Source: QHXN01 sp032162705
Lineage (GTDB): Bacteria > Acidobacteriota > Blastocatellia > Pyrinomonadales > Pyrinomonadaceae
Assembly (NCBI GenBank): GCA_032162705.1
Contig: JAVRON010000017.1
Location: forward strand, 7,832-71,831
DNA length: 64,000 nucleotides
Direction of reading: 5' to 3'
The position numbers and the translations under genes are program-made. Below, piece by piece: positions 55,716 through 64,000 of the stretch (position 1 is its first letter; each line of letters begins with the position of its first letter). Under the pieces are notes generated by a model that made no database searches, was not told where the DNA came from, and saw only the letters and a program-made list of their open reading frames with translations.

Positions 55716-55816
55716 AGGTCGGAGGTCAGAGGTCAGTGAAGAAGCGTTCTTCGCGACCAGTCCAAAGTCTCCTGACGAGAACTTTAACTGACCTCTGACC
55801 TCCGACCTCTAACCTC
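55708..55816. repeat. Perfect inverted heptad repeat (GAGGTCA units)
   Basis: Arms of 29 bp at 55708-55736 and 55788-55816 are exact reverse complements. Each is made of GAGGTTA GAGGTCG GAGGTCA GAGGTCA plus G. The 51-bp loop is unique sequence. It fills the gap between hemA and hemC and includes the hemA stop codon. Confidence 0.95.
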
Positions 55817-55822
55817 TCATTT

Positions 55823-56770
55823 ATGGAAATCATCATCGGCTCACGCGGATCGAAGCTTGCGCTGTGGCAGGCGGAGTGGGTGAGGGCGCGGCTCGAAGCG
55901 CTCGACGCGGGTGTGTCCGTCCGCATCGAGATTTTGAAGACGAAGGGCGACGTGATGCACGACGTGCCGCTCGCAACCATCGGCGGGCAGGGTGCGTTCA
56001 CGAAAGAGCTGGAGGTGGCTCTGCTCGACCGTCGGATTGACGTGGCCGTCCACTCCCTCAAAGACCTGCCGACCGTCATTCCCGAAAGGCTCTCGATAAC
56101 GGCGACGCCCGCGCGCGAAGACCCACGCGACGCACTCGTGCTGCGCGCCGACAGTGATGCGCGGAACGCCTCAATCAAGAATCTGCCTGCGGGCGCGACC
56201 GTGGGCACGTCGAGTCTGCGGCGCATCGCACAACTGAAGCACTTGCGTCCCGACGTGCGGATCAAAGAGCTTCGCGGGAATGTAGACACGCGTCTGCGTA
56301 AGCTCGACGCGGGTGAATACGATGCGCTTATTCTCGCCTCCGCCGGTTTGCGGCGGCTCGGCCTGGAGAGTCGCATCAGCGCGGCCATCGAAGCGGAAGA
56401 GATGCTCCCGGCGGTCAGTCAGGGCGCGCTCGGCATCGAGACACGTGAGGGAGATGCTTCGACGAACGCGTCTGTCTCCCTGCTCGACGACCCGCGGACG
56501 CGCGCCGCCGTTTTGGCCGAACGCGCCCTGCTTCGCACGCTCGGCGGCGGCTGCCAGGTTCCTATCGCCGCGCACGCGACCGTGGCGGGCGGGCGCATCA
56601 GGCTGGACGGCCTCGTCGCATCGCTCGACGGCGGCGAGTTCATACGCGACTCAATCGAGGGTGACGCGACGGAAGCCGTACGCGTCGGCGACGAGCTGGC
56701 GGCGCGTTTGTTGGAGCGCGGCGCAGGCGTGCTGCTCGCCGACCTGCCTTTGCGGTTTCGTGAGCAGTGA
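55823..56770 (+). CDS. hemC: Hydroxymethylbilane synthase (porphobilinogen deaminase)
   Basis: The 315-residue enzyme joins four porphobilinogens. Signatures are IGSRGSKLALWQAE, VHSLKDLPT, GTSSLRRIAQL and RGNVDTRLRKL. The dipyrromethane cofactor Cys is Cys244 in GGGCQVPIAAH. The ATG is just 6 bp after the hairpin right arm. Confidence 0.97.
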   Translation: MEIIIGSRGSKLALWQAEWVRARLEALDAGVSVRIEILKTKGDVMHDVPLATIGGQGAFTKELEVALLDRRIDVAVHSLKDLPTVIPERLSITATPAREDPRDALVLRADSDARNASIKNLPAGATVGTSSLRRIAQLKHLRPDVRIKELRGNVDTRLRKLDAGEYDALILASAGLRRLGLESRISAAIEAEEMLPAVSQGALGIETREGDASTNASVSLLDDPRTRAAVLAERALLRTLGGGCQVPIAAHATVAGGRIRLDGLVASLDGGEFIRDSIEGDATEAVRVGDELAARLLERGAGVLLADLPLRFREQ

Positions 56771-56791
56771 AGCGCACGCAATTCCTCAAGC

Positions 56792-57679
56792 GTGGATGAA
56801 GAGATGTCTGAGCAGCAAGAAATTCCGGGCGTGACCGCGTCAGCAAGAGAAACATCGGTGTCAGAAACGTCGGCGTCAAACAAGCCTTTGAGCGGGCGCA
56901 CGGTGATGATTACACGCGCGCGCGCGCAGGCCGCGGAGTTCGCCGCCGAGCTTGAATCCTTCGGAGCGCGTGTCGTCGAATGCCCGACCATCGAGATCGT
57001 CCCGCCGCCCTCTTACGCGCAGCTTGACGAAGCAATCGAACATCTCTTCGGCTACGACTGGCTCGTCCTCACGAGCGCGAACGCCGTCGAGCACTTCCTC
57101 ACGCGGCTCGAAGCGCTGGGAAAGGATGTAAGCGAGCTGGACTCCTTACGCGTCTGCGCCATCGGCGAAGCCACCACTGAACGACTCGTCGCGGCGCATG
57201 TTCACGTGGACGTGGTGCCGGAAAAGTCACGCGCCGAGGGAGTCTTCGCTGCGCTCGAACACTATCTGGGTGGGCTTGAGCATTTTGAAGGGCTGAACTT
57301 CCTCTTGCCGCGTGCAGCGGTCGCGCGCGACTTCCTGCCGAGTGCCATCGAAGAGGCGGGCGCGCGCGTCGATGTCGTCACGGCCTATCTGACGGTTCGC
57401 CCCGAGACGACCGACCGCGCACGCACGGAAGCTCTGCTCGTCGGCGGGGGCGTCGATTGCGTTACTTTCACCAGCTCCTCGACCGTACATAACTTCGCGC
57501 AACTCTTCGACACGCGCGACCTTCGCCCACTGCTCACGGGCGTCTGCGTCGCCTGCATCGGTGAGGTCACGGCCCAGACCGCTTCAGAGTACGGGCTGCG
57601 CGCGGATATCGTGCCCGCGGAGTCGAACGCGCGTAAGCTCGCACGCGCCGTCGCAGAATTTTACCATCGTGGCTCGTAA
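56792..57679 (+). CDS. hemD: Uroporphyrinogen-III synthase
   Basis: A 295-residue HemD-family protein. The family is poorly conserved, but VMITRARAQAAEFAAELESFGARVVECP at the start, DWLVLTSANAVEHF in the middle and CVTFTSSSTVHNF with ACIGEVTAQTASEYG near the end fit well. It follows hemC by 21 bp. GTG at 56792 or ATG at 56804 may be the start; the first 30 residues are Ser/Glu-rich and weakly conserved. Confidence 0.92.
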   Translation: MDEEMSEQQEIPGVTASARETSVSETSASNKPLSGRTVMITRARAQAAEFAAELESFGARVVECPTIEIVPPPSYAQLDEAIEHLFGYDWLVLTSANAVEHFLTRLEALGKDVSELDSLRVCAIGEATTERLVAAHVHVDVVPEKSRAEGVFAALEHYLGGLEHFEGLNFLLPRAAVARDFLPSAIEEAGARVDVVTAYLTVRPETTDRARTEALLVGGGVDCVTFTSSSTVHNFAQLFDTRDLRPLLTGVCVACIGEVTAQTASEYGLRADIVPAESNARKLARAVAEFYHRGS

Positions 57680-57742
57680 CGACGGCGCGAACTCTCCGCC
57701 CTTTCCCTTTTTCCTTTCGCCTGAACTTGCTACACTTATTCC

Positions 57743-59200
57743 ATGTCGAAGGGACGCATCCTCATCGTCGATGACGAGCCTGTGATAGCCGAGGCGCTCA
57801 GCGAGTTGCTGGAGAGCTGGGGCTATGAGACGGCGGTTGCGCAGGACGGGAGGATCGGACTCGCGACGGTCGAAGAGTTCTACCCTTCGGTCGTTGTCTC
57901 GGATGTTTACATGCCGAACCTCGACGGCTTCGGCCTGTTGCGCGAGATGCGCCAGCTCCACCCGGAGACAGCCGTCATCCTTCTCACGGGTCAGGGTACA
58001 GTCGAGATGGCTTTGCGCGCGATACAGGAAGAGGGAGCTTTCCACTATCTTGAGAAGCCCATCGACTTCGCGAAGCTGAGGCTCGTCGTCGAGCGCGGCG
58101 TCGAATTCGCCGAGGCGCGGCGGGAGAATCACGCGCTGCGGAAACAGTTGCGCGACCGAGGCGCGTTCGGCGAGCTGGTCGGGATGAGCGAGCCGATGCG
58201 CCAGATTTACGCGCTCATCGAGCAGGTCGCGCCCTCCACCGCCTCTGTGCTCATCACGGGCGAGTCGGGCACGGGCAAAGAACTGGTCGCGCGCACGATT
58301 CACAACCTGAGCCAGCGCAAGAACACCTCGTTTGTCGCCATCAACTGCTCGGCCATCCCTGAGACCTTGATGGAGTCGGAGCTATTCGGCCACGAGCGAG
58401 GGGCTTTCACGGGAGCGGCTGCGCGACGGCTCGGCTGCTTCGAGCTGGCGAATGCCGGGACGCTTCTGCTCGATGAAATCTCAGAGATGCCCGTCTCGCT
58501 CCAGGCAAAGCTTCTGCGCGTGCTCGAAGACCGCAAGATTCGCCGCCTCGGGGCTTCGCAGGAGATTCCCGTGGATGTGCGCGTGCTCGCGGCGACAAAC
58601 AGCGACCCGGCTGAAGCAGTCCAGCGCGGCACCTTCCGCGAAGACCTGCTCTATCGTCTCAACGTCATCACGATTGAGCTTCCGTCCCTGCGACGCCGCA
58701 AGGAAGACATCCCGCTCCTTGCGCAGCATCTCGTCGCGCAGCTCGCCGAGCGTCACGAGCGACCGGCAAGACTCTTGAGTCCCGCCGCCGTCGAGGCTCT
58801 TCAGTCGCACACGTGGCCCGGCAACGTGCGCGAGCTTCGCAACGTCATCGAGCGCGCCGTCATCATCTGTTCGGGCGAGGTCATCGAGCGCCATCACCTC
58901 GCGCCCTATCCACTCGAACAGCGTGCGCGCTCACGCGGCGAGGACACGCTCACGCTCCCCGTCGGCACACCCATCGAAGAGGTCGAGCGCCGCATGATTC
59001 TGCGCACGCTCCAGAAGACCGAAAACAACAAGACGCGCGCCGCCGAACTTCTCCAGATCAGTCTCAAGACGCTTCACAACAAGCTGCGCCACTACCGCGA
59101 GCATGGGCTGCTACCCGCGAGCAATGATACGGCACAGAGGGCGACCGGACATCAGCCTTCGGGCGAAGAAGAGGACATGCTGAGTGCCGGACAGCCCTGA
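57743..59200 (+). CDS. Sigma-54-dependent response regulator (NtrC family)
   Basis: The 485-residue regulator has a receiver domain with phospho-acceptor Asp54 (VVVSDVYMPN) and Lys105 in LEKPID. The AAA+ domain carries Walker A GESGTGKE (173-180) and the sigma-54 contact loop GAFTGA (220-225). A Fis-type HTH follows at the C-terminus (NNKTRAAELLQISLKTLHNKL). No sensor kinase is adjacent. It starts 63 bp after hemD, so may share its transcript. Confidence 0.95.
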   Translation: MSKGRILIVDDEPVIAEALSELLESWGYETAVAQDGRIGLATVEEFYPSVVVSDVYMPNLDGFGLLREMRQLHPETAVILLTGQGTVEMALRAIQEEGAFHYLEKPIDFAKLRLVVERGVEFAEARRENHALRKQLRDRGAFGELVGMSEPMRQIYALIEQVAPSTASVLITGESGTGKELVARTIHNLSQRKNTSFVAINCSAIPETLMESELFGHERGAFTGAAARRLGCFELANAGTLLLDEISEMPVSLQAKLLRVLEDRKIRRLGASQEIPVDVRVLAATNSDPAEAVQRGTFREDLLYRLNVITIELPSLRRRKEDIPLLAQHLVAQLAERHERPARLLSPAAVEALQSHTWPGNVRELRNVIERAVIICSGEVIERHHLAPYPLEQRARSRGEDTLTLPVGTPIEEVERRMILRTLQKTENNKTRAAELLQISLKTLHNKLRHYREHGLLPASNDTAQRATGHQPSGEEEDMLSAGQP

Positions 59201-59701
59201 CAGCAGTTCGCCCGTCGCATCTCCAACACGCATGCGGCGCGGCTTGTTATTCAACTTCACTAAAACACCTTCCACTTGAATGTGATGTGAGTAGAGTTCA
59301 CCGCAGAGGCGCTGAGGACGCCGAGGGGGCGCTGAGACTTGTCTTCCTCTGCGAGTCTCTGCGAACTCAGCGCCTCTGCGGTGAATCACCCTTACTCTAC
59401 ATTCAAGTGATAATTGCCATAGAGACGCTGTTCTTCCCTCCCAAGGCCGTGAGCACGGCCCGGCCCCTTCTTACAATCCTCAGATGTCCCTTCGACTGTT
59501 ACGAGTCGGCTTTTTCACGTGACGAAACGGATGAAACTTACGCGTCCCTGCCCCGTAGAATTGAAATGTCATCGACATTCTATTGATGCTCGACTAGGAT
59601 AAAGTTTCGCTTCGGAAGCTTCAGTCACGAGCCTTTGTTCGAGTCGAAAGCATTCGCCCAAAGCGTTTACCACTTCTGCAACACTCATCGAGGAGAAGAC
59701 C
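59201..59701. other. Long intergenic region with a GC-rich hairpin element
   Basis: The 501-bp gap holds the hairpin described at 59272-59409. The rest is non-coding in appearance. A small dyad around 59563-59585 (GAAATGTC then GACATTCTA) and a ribosome site GAGGAGA at 59688-59694 precede the next gene; the promoter of the LolA-like gene is probably here. Confidence 0.5.
59272..59409. repeat. GC-rich interspersed hairpin element, copy 2
   Basis: The core arms start TTCACCGCAGAGGCGCTGAG (59297) and end with its complement (to 59385). Outside these, CACTTGAATGT (59274-59284) and ACATTCAAGTG (59399-59409) are also inverted, so the element seems to have defined ends. Confidence 0.88.
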
Positions 59702-60559
59702 ATGCGTAGATTTTTGCTGGCGTTCGCCGGGGCCCTTCTGTTCGCCGCGCCCGTGTCGGCGCAGACCGCCGACGAGATTGTCGCCAAGTTCATCAAGACC
59801 GTCGGCGGCATGGAACGGATTCAAGCCGTCAAATCTTTGCGCCGCACGGGCAAGTTCAACGGCGGCGGCGGATTCGAGGCCGTCGTCATCGAAGAGAACA
59901 AGCGCCCTAACCTCGTCCGTCAGGAGTTCTTGATTCAAGGCATGACGGGCGTCACCGCCTACGACGGACACGGCGGCTGGAAGATCGAGCCGTGGGGCGG
60001 CAAGAAGGACGCCGAACCGCTCGGCGAGGAGGAGTTGAAGGGCATCATCGAAGACTCAGACCTAGACGGCCCGCTCGTCAACTACCAGCAGAAGGGCGTC
60101 AAGGTCGAGTACGTCGGCATGGACGAGTTCGAGGGAACCGACGCCTACAAGCTCAAGGTGACGCTCGCGAGCGGCGACGTGCGCTTCTACTTCATGGACA
60201 CAGACTACTTCGTCCCCATCAAGATCGAAACCAAACGCATGGTGCGCGGGGCCGAGCGCGAGTACGAAACGATACTCGGCGACTACAAAGAGGTCGGCGG
60301 CTGGTATCTCCCCTTCTCCATCGAGAACGGCGTAAAGGGCGGCTCCGGACGACAGAAAGTCACCTACGAGAAGATCGAAGTCAACGTCGCCATTGACGAC
60401 AGTCGCTTCCGCTTGCCTGCCGCGCCGAAACAGCCAGCCGGAACCGCGCCCGACGCTTCGACCACCGAGCCGAAGAAGCCGGACGAGGCGAAGCCCGCGG
60501 GCGCGAAGCCCCCCGCCAAGGCCGAAGGCAAGAAGCCCGGCGGCAAGCCGCGCTCGTAG
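59702..60559 (+). CDS. Exported LolA-like (outer membrane lipoprotein-sorting) protein
   Basis: The 285-residue protein has a signal peptide (1-20, ending VSAQ). The domain 24-230 has the layout of LolA-related proteins: DEIVAKFIKTVGGMERIQAV at the start, strands such as VVIEENKRPNLVRQEFLIQG, and a late GGWYLPFSIENGVKG. The C-terminus (240-285) is a low-complexity Pro/Lys/Ala tail. It precedes the BNR-repeat protein by 37 bp on the same strand. Confidence 0.8.
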   Translation: MRRFLLAFAGALLFAAPVSAQTADEIVAKFIKTVGGMERIQAVKSLRRTGKFNGGGGFEAVVIEENKRPNLVRQEFLIQGMTGVTAYDGHGGWKIEPWGGKKDAEPLGEEELKGIIEDSDLDGPLVNYQQKGVKVEYVGMDEFEGTDAYKLKVTLASGDVRFYFMDTDYFVPIKIETKRMVRGAEREYETILGDYKEVGGWYLPFSIENGVKGGSGRQKVTYEKIEVNVAIDDSRFRLPAAPKQPAGTAPDASTTEPKKPDEAKPAGAKPPAKAEGKKPGGKPRS

Positions 60560-60596
60560 GAACAGGACTGAACTACTTGAGAAGGATTCGTCAGAG

Positions 60597-63500
60597 ATGA
60601 ATACAAGATTATTAACACGCTGGTTCTCATCCATCTTCGCGAGCCTTGCGCTCGCCGCGGGAATAGCGACGCTGGCACAAACCCCACAGCCCGCTAATCC
60701 TCAATCCAACACCGTCAAGGTTGACGCCGAGACCATCTCCGGCCTCGGCGCGCGTAACATCGGCTCGGCGCAGATGAGCGGACGCATCGCCGCCATCGAC
60801 GCCGTACAGGAAGGCTCGCGGCTGACCGTATACATCGGCTCGGCCTCGGGCGGCGTCTGGAAGTCTGTCAATGGCGGCACGACCTTCAAGCCGGTCTTCG
60901 ACAAGCAGCCCGTCCAGTCAATCGGAGCCGTCACCATCGACCCGAAGAATCCGAAAGTCCTCTGGGTCGGGACGGGCGAAGCATGGACGCGCAACTCGGT
61001 CTCGGTCGGCGACGGCGTCTATAAATCGACGGACGGCGGCGACAACTGGACGAACGTCGGACTCAAGGATTCCGAGCGCATCTCGAAGATTCTGGTTGAC
61101 CCTTCGAGCACAGACACGGTCTACGTCTGCGCGCCCGGCAAGCTCTGGAGCGACTCGGACGAGCGCGGTCTTTACAAGACGACCGACGGCGGAAAGAGCT
61201 GGACGAAAATCCTGAAGGGCGCGAACGCCTCGACCGGCTGCTCGATGATCTCGATGGATGCGTCGAACCCGAAGACCATCTACGCGGGGATGTGGGACTT
61301 CCGCCGCAAGGGCTGGACGTTCCGCTCGGGCGGCGAGAGTCCGGACGTGCCTTCGTCGAGCGGCCTCTTCAAATCGACGGACGGCGGCGCGACGTGGACG
61401 GAGCTTGATGCAACGAGCGCGAAGGGACTGCCCGCCAAACCCTGGGGGCGCGTGGCCGTCACAGTCGCGCCGTCAAAGCCCGATGTCGTCTACGCCTTCG
61501 TCGAAGCCGTCTCGCCGAAGGACGGGCTTTATCGCTCGGACGACGGCGGCAAGACTTGGGCGGCACTCGACCGCAGCCAGAACATGATCTGGCGACCCTT
61601 CTACTTCGCCAACCTGATCGTTGACCCGAAGGACGAGAACAAGATTTACAAGCCCGACCTGTCACTCATCGCCAGCAACGACGGCGGCAAGAGTTTCTCG
61701 AACATCTCGGGCGGCGCGCACGGCGACTTCCATACCGTGTGGGTTGACCCGAAGAACACAGACCATCTTATCGTCGGCGATGACGGCGGCGTCTGGTACT
61801 CCTACGACGGCGGCAATCGCTGGTGGAAGGCGCAGAATCTTCCCGTCTCGCAGTTCTATCACGTGAGCGTGGACATGGACACGCCCTATCACGTCTACGG
61901 CGGATTGCAGGATAACTCTTCGTGGGTCGGCGATTCGCAGTATCCGGGCGGCATCACCAACAGTCGTTGGGAGAACATGTTTGGCGGCGACGGCTTCTGG
62001 ATGTTCACAGACCCTTCAGACCCCGACTTCATCTACGCCGAGTCGCAGGGCGGACATATCGGGCGCGTCAATCGCAAGACGCACGAGTCGCGCGACATCC
62101 AGCCTCTTCCCGGATACAAAGAGGGCAAGCTCCGCTACAACTGGAACGCGCCCATCCATGTCTCGCCCACGCAGAAGGGCACCGTCTACATCGGCGCGCA
62201 GTTTCTCTTCCGCTCGCGCGACCGGGGACAGACCTGGGAGCGTATCTCGCCCGACCTGACGACGAACGACCCGGAGAAGCAGAAGCAGGAGCAATCCGGC
62301 GGCGTCACCGTCGATAACTCTGCCGCCGAGATGCACACGACCATCTATGCAATCTGCGAGTCGCCGAAGAACTCCAATCTCGTCTGGGTCGGCACAGACG
62401 ACGGCAACGTCCAGATCACACGCGACGGCGGCAAGACATGGACGAACGTGGTCGGCAACGTCCACGGCATCCCGAAGAACGCATGGGTCTCCTACATCGA
62501 CGCAGACCACTTCGACGAAGGCACGGCCTACGTCACCTTCGACGCGCACACCTTCGGCGACATGAAACCTTACGTCTACAAGACGACCGACTTCGGCCAG
62601 ACGTGGTCGCCCGTCGTCGCCGAAGGCGCACCCATGCGCGGCTATGCGCATGTCGTCAAGCAAGACCTCGTCAACCGAGACCTCCTGTACGTCGGCACTG
62701 AGTTCGGGTTGTGGATTTCGCTCGACGGCGGGCAGCGTTGGGCGCAATACAAAGGCGGCGACATGCCCATCGGCGTCGCCGTCCGCGATCTCGCCATCCA
62801 CCCGCGCGACCACGACCTCGTCGTCGCCACACACGGGCGCGGCATCTGGATTATCGACGACATCACGCCCCTGCGCGCGCTCACGCCCGACGCGCTCGCG
62901 AAAGATGTTTTCTTTATCCAGTCCAAGCCCGCCGTGCAATCAATCTCGGGCGGCGGCGGTTGGCCGGGCGGCGACGCCGAGTTCACCGGCGACAACCCGA
63001 CGGACGAGGCCGTCGTCACTTACTACCAGCGCCGCCGACACATCTTCGGCGACTTAAAGATCGAGGTCTTCGATTCTTCGGGAAAACTGCTCGGCACGAT
63101 TCCGGGCAGCAAGCGGCGCGGACTGAACCGCGTGACGTGGCCCATGCGCCTTGACCCGCCGAAGGTTCCGCCCGCCGCGAGCGCGGCGTTCGGCGCGGCC
63201 TACGGCCCCCGCGTGCTGCCCGGTAACTACACCGTGAAGATGACGAAGGACAAGCAGGTTTACACGACCGAGCTTCGGGTCATCGCCGACCCGCGTTCGA
63301 CGCATACGGCTGAAGACCGCCGCCAGCAGTACGACCTCGCCTTGAAGCTCCACAAGCAACTCGGCGAGATGTCTTACTCCGTTGACAGAATCAACGGCCT
63401 GCGTCTGGCTCTCGAAGACCGCGCGTCGAAACTCTCTGCGGACGATCCTCTACGCAAGCGCCTGCAAGACGCTTCGGCGCAGGTGGACGAGCTACGCAAG

Positions 63501-63836
63501 AAGATCGTCGCCACCAAAGAGGGCGGAGCCATCACGGGCGAGGAACGGCTGCGCGAATACCTGGCAGACCTCTACTCCAACATCGTCTTCTACGAAGGAC
63601 GACCCTCGCAGACGCAAACTGAGCGCTCCGATGCGCTCGCACGCGAACTCTCGGACGTGGTCAAAGACTTCGACGCATGGACGGCGAAAGAGCTTTCCGG
63701 CCTCAACGCCGAACTGGCGAAGAAGAAGCTTGAGCCACTGAAGACGATCACGCGCGAAGAGTGGGAGAAGATGAGCAGCCGCCCCACGTCCGCGCCGTCG
63801 CCCTCTGCGATGAGAAGAGACCGCGACGAGTTCTGA
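60597..63836 (+). CDS. Large exported BNR/Sortilin-type beta-propeller protein
   Basis: The product, 1079 residues from the ATG at 60597, has a signal peptide (1-27). About 20 beta-propeller blades follow (40-760). Asp-box motifs of the S/T-x-D-G-G-x-x-W type recur, for example STDGGDNWT, TTDGGKSWT, SDDGGKTWA and TRDGGKTWT. A C-terminal part (about 770-1079) has a beta domain and helical coiled segments. Relatives are annotated as VPS10/sortilin-like glycosyl hydrolases and are abundant in Acidobacteriota. Binding or hydrolysis outside the cell is possible. The longer open frame upstream is overlap with the LolA-like gene. Confidence 0.9.
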   Translation: MNTRLLTRWFSSIFASLALAAGIATLAQTPQPANPQSNTVKVDAETISGLGARNIGSAQMSGRIAAIDAVQEGSRLTVYIGSASGGVWKSVNGGTTFKPVFDKQPVQSIGAVTIDPKNPKVLWVGTGEAWTRNSVSVGDGVYKSTDGGDNWTNVGLKDSERISKILVDPSSTDTVYVCAPGKLWSDSDERGLYKTTDGGKSWTKILKGANASTGCSMISMDASNPKTIYAGMWDFRRKGWTFRSGGESPDVPSSSGLFKSTDGGATWTELDATSAKGLPAKPWGRVAVTVAPSKPDVVYAFVEAVSPKDGLYRSDDGGKTWAALDRSQNMIWRPFYFANLIVDPKDENKIYKPDLSLIASNDGGKSFSNISGGAHGDFHTVWVDPKNTDHLIVGDDGGVWYSYDGGNRWWKAQNLPVSQFYHVSVDMDTPYHVYGGLQDNSSWVGDSQYPGGITNSRWENMFGGDGFWMFTDPSDPDFIYAESQGGHIGRVNRKTHESRDIQPLPGYKEGKLRYNWNAPIHVSPTQKGTVYIGAQFLFRSRDRGQTWERISPDLTTNDPEKQKQEQSGGVTVDNSAAEMHTTIYAICESPKNSNLVWVGTDDGNVQITRDGGKTWTNVVGNVHGIPKNAWVSYIDADHFDEGTAYVTFDAHTFGDMKPYVYKTTDFGQTWSPVVAEGAPMRGYAHVVKQDLVNRDLLYVGTEFGLWISLDGGQRWAQYKGGDMPIGVAVRDLAIHPRDHDLVVATHGRGIWIIDDITPLRALTPDALAKDVFFIQSKPAVQSISGGGGWPGGDAEFTGDNPTDEAVVTYYQRRRHIFGDLKIEVFDSSGKLLGTIPGSKRRGLNRVTWPMRLDPPKVPPAASAAFGAAYGPRVLPGNYTVKMTKDKQVYTTELRVIADPRSTHTAEDRRQQYDLALKLHKQLGEMSYSVDRINGLRLALEDRASKLSADDPLRKRLQDASAQVDELRKKIVATKEGGAITGEERLREYLADLYSNIVFYEGRPSQTQTERSDALARELSDVVKDFDAWTAKELSGLNAELAKKKLEPLKTITREEWEKMSSRPTSAPSPSAMRRDRDEF

Positions 63837-63860
63837 CGACGGAAATCTTCGTGAGCTAAC

Positions 63861-63894
63861 AGAGGAGCGCGAAACTTTGCGCTCCTCTTCTTCT
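63861..63894 (+). terminator. Rho-independent terminator
   Basis: A perfect 10-bp stem, AGAGGAGCGC (63861-63870) and GCGCTCCTCT (63879-63888), with an 8-base loop is followed by TCTTCT. It lies 25 bp after the BNR gene stop. Confidence 0.88.
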
Positions 63895-63929
63895 ATAGTG
63901 ATTGCAACTTGAATATAGCGCTACGTGTA

Positions 63930-64000
63930 TTCACCGCGGAGGCGCTGAGGGCGCGGAGGAAGCGCAGAGATAATTCAACTCTCTGCGAGTCTCCGCGCCC
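63930..64000. repeat. GC-rich interspersed hairpin element, copy 3, cut by window edge
   Basis: TTCACCGCGGAGGCGCTGAG starts at 63930, matching copies 1 and 2. The right arm begins CTCTGCGAGTCTCCGCGCC and runs off the end. AACTTGAATA upstream (63906-63915) resembles the outer end of copy 2. Confidence 0.85.

Noticed and set aside
60393..60596. 68-codon extension of the BNR-repeat gene
   Set aside because: It overlaps the low-complexity end of the LolA-like gene in another frame; a signal peptide starts at the ATG at 60597.

Overview
The window is one GC-rich chromosomal segment, about 60 % GC by eye, of a Gram-negative, non-proteobacterial, probably soil-dwelling bacterium. Kdo (LPS core) genes, lipoproteins with lipoboxes, an AmiE-NamZ-NagZ-MurQ peptidoglycan recycling set, a Sortilin/BNR-repeat protein, DUF4919 and DUF6328 proteins and many hairpin-forming intergenic repeats together suggest Acidobacteriota, most likely Blastocatellia/Pyrinomonadaceae. 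This is inference from gene content; no rRNA or tRNA gene was seen.

Layout. 1-4076 (minus): the edge of a class A beta-lactamase-like protein, then a secreted M20 amidohydrolase, a fused solute-binding/permease protein and its ATPase. 4289-6915 (minus): a duplicated DUF6328 membrane protein and an acyl-CoA ligase. 7228-21224 (plus): a long reductive pyrimidine catabolism operon with aldehyde dehydrogenase, class III aminotransferase, dihydropyrimidinase, NCS1 permease, beta-ureidopropionase, PreT and PreA. It should take uracil or thymine through the dihydro-base and N-carbamoyl-beta-amino acid to a beta-amino acid and then a semialdehyde. 21271-26522: mixed housekeeping genes (methyltransferase, cyclase-like protein, ExoIII, receiver protein, TPR lipoprotein, S1/P1 nuclease). 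26702-35024 (minus): MurNAc recycling, with an AmiE-NamZ fusion, NagZ, a sodium/solute symporter, MurQ and a BadF/BcrA-type sugar kinase, facing a divergent LysR regulator. 36188-46412 (minus): kdsB, pyrG, a 57-codon gene, a Ser/Thr kinase with TPRs, kdsA, two secreted proteins and kdsC. 46595-50551 (plus): reverse transsulfuration (mccA, mccB), a PP2C phosphatase and a transglutaminase-like protein. 50631-52084 (minus): NfeD and proline dehydrogenase. 52904-59200 (plus): ccsA/hemX-like, a coiled-coil protein, hemA, hemC, hemD and an NtrC-type regulator. 59702-63836 (plus): a LolA-like protein and a large BNR-repeat protein, ending in a clear terminator.

The most unusual region is 10585-12957, inside the pyrimidine operon. 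The last 35-42 codons of the aminotransferase gene occur three times in the same orientation. Between and after these copies sit three small accessory cassettes: an antitoxin-like protein plus a retropepsin-like protease, a DUF4258/MqsA-type toxin-antitoxin pair, and an AT-rich TIR-domain gene. The two displaced gene ends stay in frame, keep their own stop codons, and overlap the start codon of the next cassette gene. This looks like serial stacking of defence or addiction cassettes on a housekeeping gene end, similar in logic to orphan CdiA-CT or Rhs-CT arrays. No integrase is visible.

A second pattern runs through the whole window. At least eleven intergenic arrays share a 7-nt period but have different sequences; nine of them also show clear inverted repeats. 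Several of them supply or overlap start and stop codons. A separate GC-rich hairpin family occurs three times.
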